A stretch of 64,000 bases of DNA, from contig NZ_NIUC01000004.1 in assembly GCF_002807035.1 (NCBI RefSeq), positions 226,327 through 290,326 of the forward strand. Direction: 5' to 3'. The notes under the pieces were generated by a model that had not been told where the DNA came from, did not search any database, and saw only the letters and a list, made by a program, of their open reading frames with translations. Positions within the stretch are counted from its first letter, which is position 1, and every line of letters starts with the position of its first letter. Both the position numbers and the translations under genes were made by a program. The DNA comes from Algoriphagus formosus (lineage in GTDB: Bacteria > Bacteroidota > Bacteroidia > Cytophagales > Cyclobacteriaceae). Positions 62,207 to 64,000 of this stretch are shown here, piece after piece.

Positions 62207-62579
62207 GAATAATCACTTCAATTGGCATGGTTAAATGATTTATCGGGAATTTGTATTTCAACTATATCATTTCAGGATAATTGAAATTGGGAGATTCTTC
62301 ATTATTCACCTATTCTCACTTAAAATTACCCACTTTATGGTATTTTTTTCTTTGAATAATTCACTTTCTTGCAAATGGAGCCTTTTGGGGAAAGTCCCTT
62401 ATGATACTGAAGCTGATTTTCAAATGCATTTGAGTATAGACCGGATGTAGGGAATATAGGGATTACAAGGCTGATTTATCCAAAATTCTCCAATAATTAA
62501 GTGCTTTCAGGGTCAGGTTTTTAGGTAAGAAAAAATACATATCATTGAGGATGTTAATTAGTTGGGCTCAATGTAAAAT
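62207..62579. other. Gap with second 28-bp repeat
   Basis: 373 bp. It contains the second copy of the direct repeat (62322-62349) and no credible gene; an open frame across the repeat (62235-62450) has no family resemblance. Confidence 0.55.
62322..62349 (+). repeat. 28-bp direct repeat, copy 2
   Basis: Perfect copy of 60888-60915, same orientation, ~1.43 kb apart. Confidence 0.85.
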
Positions 62580-63326
62580 ATGACAGAATCGCTGATTTCA
62601 AGAATTGAACAACATGTTCGTGATCTAATCAATGAATTAGCAAACACGATCAATGGAGACTTTCTTCCCTCTGTAAAAGACAGTCTCAAATTCGAGCATG
62701 AATCAGACTGGATGACAATTTGTAGTGTGCTTGATATTATCGGAGACACTGAATTAGCCAAGAGTAACTTCCGAGAATTTAAAATTGAAGGACCAACAAA
62801 AATTCAAAATTATGGAGAACGATACTTAAGGCTTTATGGGATATTAAATGCTGTATACCTTCAACACAGTGCAATAAAATCATTTCTTGAAGTTATAAAA
62901 TTTCCAGGTAAGACCAGCGCTTTAAAGGAATTCAACCAACTAAAAATTCTTGAGCTTCGAAATAAAGCTGGGGCGCACACTGTTGACTATTTGGAAAATA
63001 GAGGAGAAAAAAAACCTAAGAAAAACCCATTACAAATATCACGGGGACTTAGAGACGATAGTAAAATTGTAATTTTAGATTCAAAGAATATCTATCATGA
63101 ATATGACCTAATTACTTTACTTGACGACTTCGATGATACCGTTGAAAATCTGCTTCTTAAGGGATCCATTAAGTTCATTTCAACGGTTTTTAAAAATAAT
63201 GAGAAGAATAGAAATCGCTACTTAGATAGATTGAACAGGTATCAGCAAGCACGAAAAACTGGAATTCTTATGGGGAATGGGTTTGATGATGAGCCTTTAT
63301 TTGTTGACTTAAGAAAAAAACACTAA
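62580..63326 (+). CDS. HEPN-like protein of unknown function
   Basis: 248 residues, mostly helical. RNKAGAH at 127-133 fits the R-x(4-6)-H catalytic motif of HEPN RNases, placed after helices as in that fold, with a conserved-looking preceding segment (LKILELRNKAG). The C-terminus is basic. HEPN proteins are frequent in defence islands and toxin systems; no antitoxin gene is adjacent. RNase activity is inferred from one motif only. Confidence 0.5.
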   Translation: MTESLISRIEQHVRDLINELANTINGDFLPSVKDSLKFEHESDWMTICSVLDIIGDTELAKSNFREFKIEGPTKIQNYGERYLRLYGILNAVYLQHSAIKSFLEVIKFPGKTSALKEFNQLKILELRNKAGAHTVDYLENRGEKKPKKNPLQISRGLRDDSKIVILDSKNIYHEYDLITLLDDFDDTVENLLLKGSIKFISTVFKNNEKNRNRYLDRLNRYQQARKTGILMGNGFDDEPLFVDLRKKH

Positions 63327-63504
63327 GCCTATCAAAATCTAAGAAAGATAGGGAGACATGTATTGAAAGTAAGCTTAAACCTACTTAGTTTAGTTCGTCA
63401 GGGGTAATCGGGAATGCACTTCGAAATCCCCACATTTCTTATGTAGAACTTTAGCCAAAATTAAAAAATAGATGTCTTCGAATTAGAACTTCCGAAGAAT
63501 TAAG

Positions 63505-63894
63505 ATGGAAGAAACAATAACAATATTTTCTAACAGAGAATTAGCAGCAGGTCTTTGGATTATCATCGGACTATTCTTTCTTCTAATCTACAAACCGACA
63601 AGAACTTCCATAGATCATTTTATTCGAGCATTTTTTCAGCTAAAAATAATAATCATGATTATCCTGGCCATTGGCTATTCGGCATCAATAATTTGGTTAC
63701 TTCGTTTCTTAGGTTTTTGGAACATAGAATTACTAAAAGATTCAGTATACTGGTTTATAGGATCTGGTTTTGTAATGCTGATGAACTTGAACGACGTATC
63801 TAAAGAACCGCAGTTCTTCAAGAATATTATTAAGGACAATTTCAGGCTAATTATTGTTCTCGAGTTTGCTCTTTCCGCTAAAAAGTTGGACTAG
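63505..63894 (+). CDS. Membrane protein, 3' end replaced by IS sequence
   Basis: 129 residues with three predicted TM helices (AAGLWIIIGLFFLLIY, IIIMIILAIGYSASIIWLL, DSVYWFIGSGFVMLMNL) and a segment ending FRLIIVLEF. The last ~8 residues (ALSAKKLD) look like read-through into IS end sequence, because the IS3 transposase gene stops on the other strand immediately after (63895). As I recall, homologues continue with further TM helices after VLEF, so this is probably an IS-truncated gene. Confidence 0.6.
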   Translation: MEETITIFSNRELAAGLWIIIGLFFLLIYKPTRTSIDHFIRAFFQLKIIIMIILAIGYSASIIWLLRFLGFWNIELLKDSVYWFIGSGFVMLMNLNDVSKEPQFFKNIIKDNFRLIIVLEFALSAKKLD

Positions 63895-64000
63895 TTAAGC
63901 AGCGATTTTAAAGTTATAAAATTCATTTGGTGTTTTCATTTCTAAAGCGGAATGTGGTGCATATGTATTGTATTCATTCATCCATTTCTGTATTTGATTG
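63895..64000 (-). mobile_element. IS3-family transposase, 3' end (partial)
   Basis: On the minus strand the last ~35 codons read QIQKWMNEYNTYAPHSALEM then KTPNEFYNFKIAA and stop (TAA at 63895-63897). The W-M-x-x-YN-x-x-x-PHS-x-L-x-x-KTP-x-E-F pattern is the classical C-terminus of IS3-family OrfB (DDE) transposases. The rest of the element lies beyond the window. The probable inverted-repeat end is in the ~30 bp to the left (TAGCGGAAAG read on the minus strand). Confidence 0.88.

Noticed and set aside
62235..62450. 71-residue open frame between exonuclease and HEPN-like genes
   Set aside because: It runs across the 28-bp direct repeat, has no family resemblance and a composition like translated A+T-rich intergenic DNA.
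1..64000. CRISPR arrays, tRNA or rRNA genes
   Set aside because: No regularly spaced repeats and no recognisable tRNA or rRNA sequence was seen on reading, though no covariance search could be run.

Overview
The window looks like chromosomal DNA of a Bacteroidota bacterium, most likely a Cyclobacteriaceae relative such as Algoriphagus (lineage is inference). The signs are a protein with a T9SS-type C-terminal sorting domain, Bacteroidota -7 promoter elements (TAnnTTTG) in front of several genes, MobA/MobB/MobC-type mobilization genes with a YWFCY-like coupling protein, LytS/LytTR two-component genes, MacB-like permeases paired with PadR regulators, and families such as DUF4386, DUF5367 and DUF1772. 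No rRNA, tRNA or CRISPR array was recognised.

Layout. 1-17.6 kb is ordinary chromosome: the 5' part of a PadR-controlled ABC permease, an AraC regulator, small redox/membrane genes, a first serine hydrolase, a large ABC permease/M1-peptidase fusion with its ATPase, a LytS/LytTR pair, an epoxide-hydrolase-like enzyme and a Bor-like lipoprotein. 17.7-29.8 kb is an enzyme-rich block (two more serine hydrolases, amidohydrolase, MDR reductase, cyclase, nitroreductase, VOC protein, DJ-1 protein, acetyltransferases) with two Crp/Fnr regulators. Three promoters here share a 15-bp Crp/Fnr-like palindrome exactly 22 nt upstream of the -7 box, suggesting a local regulon. 29.8-35.6 kb is a mobilizable-element module: HTH/excisionase-like gene, MobA-like accessory protein, relaxase, coupling protein and ArdC. 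No integrase is visible. 35.7-45.3 kb returns to core-like genes: DinB-like protein, HxlR/MBL pair, sensor kinase with response regulator, and a secreted nuclease-like T9SS protein.

45.5-64 kb is an accessory/defence island. It opens with two tandem DUF4157 (eCIS effector-type) genes whose leaders and first ~160 codons are near-identical copies but whose C-terminal domains are unrelated. Then come a Cys-rich mini-protein, a broken helix-hairpin-helix gene, a beta-helix-like membrane protein and a CNAWNH zinc-finger protein. Next is a tightly coupled type I restriction operon: HTH-like gene, hsdM, hsdS, a GHKL/MORC-like ATPase fused to a PD-(D/E)XK nuclease, hsdR. It ends with a DEDDh exonuclease-BRCT gene flanked by 28-bp direct repeats, a HEPN-like gene, a membrane gene apparently cut by an insertion, and the 3' end of an IS3-family transposase.

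The two best candidates for something new are the hsd operon with its embedded GHKL-ATPase/nuclease and the duplicated DUF4157 cassette. Four genes carry frame lesions (about 2914, 19725, 29258-29264 and 49630), two at A-runs, so sequencing error has to be excluded before they are treated as pseudogenes.
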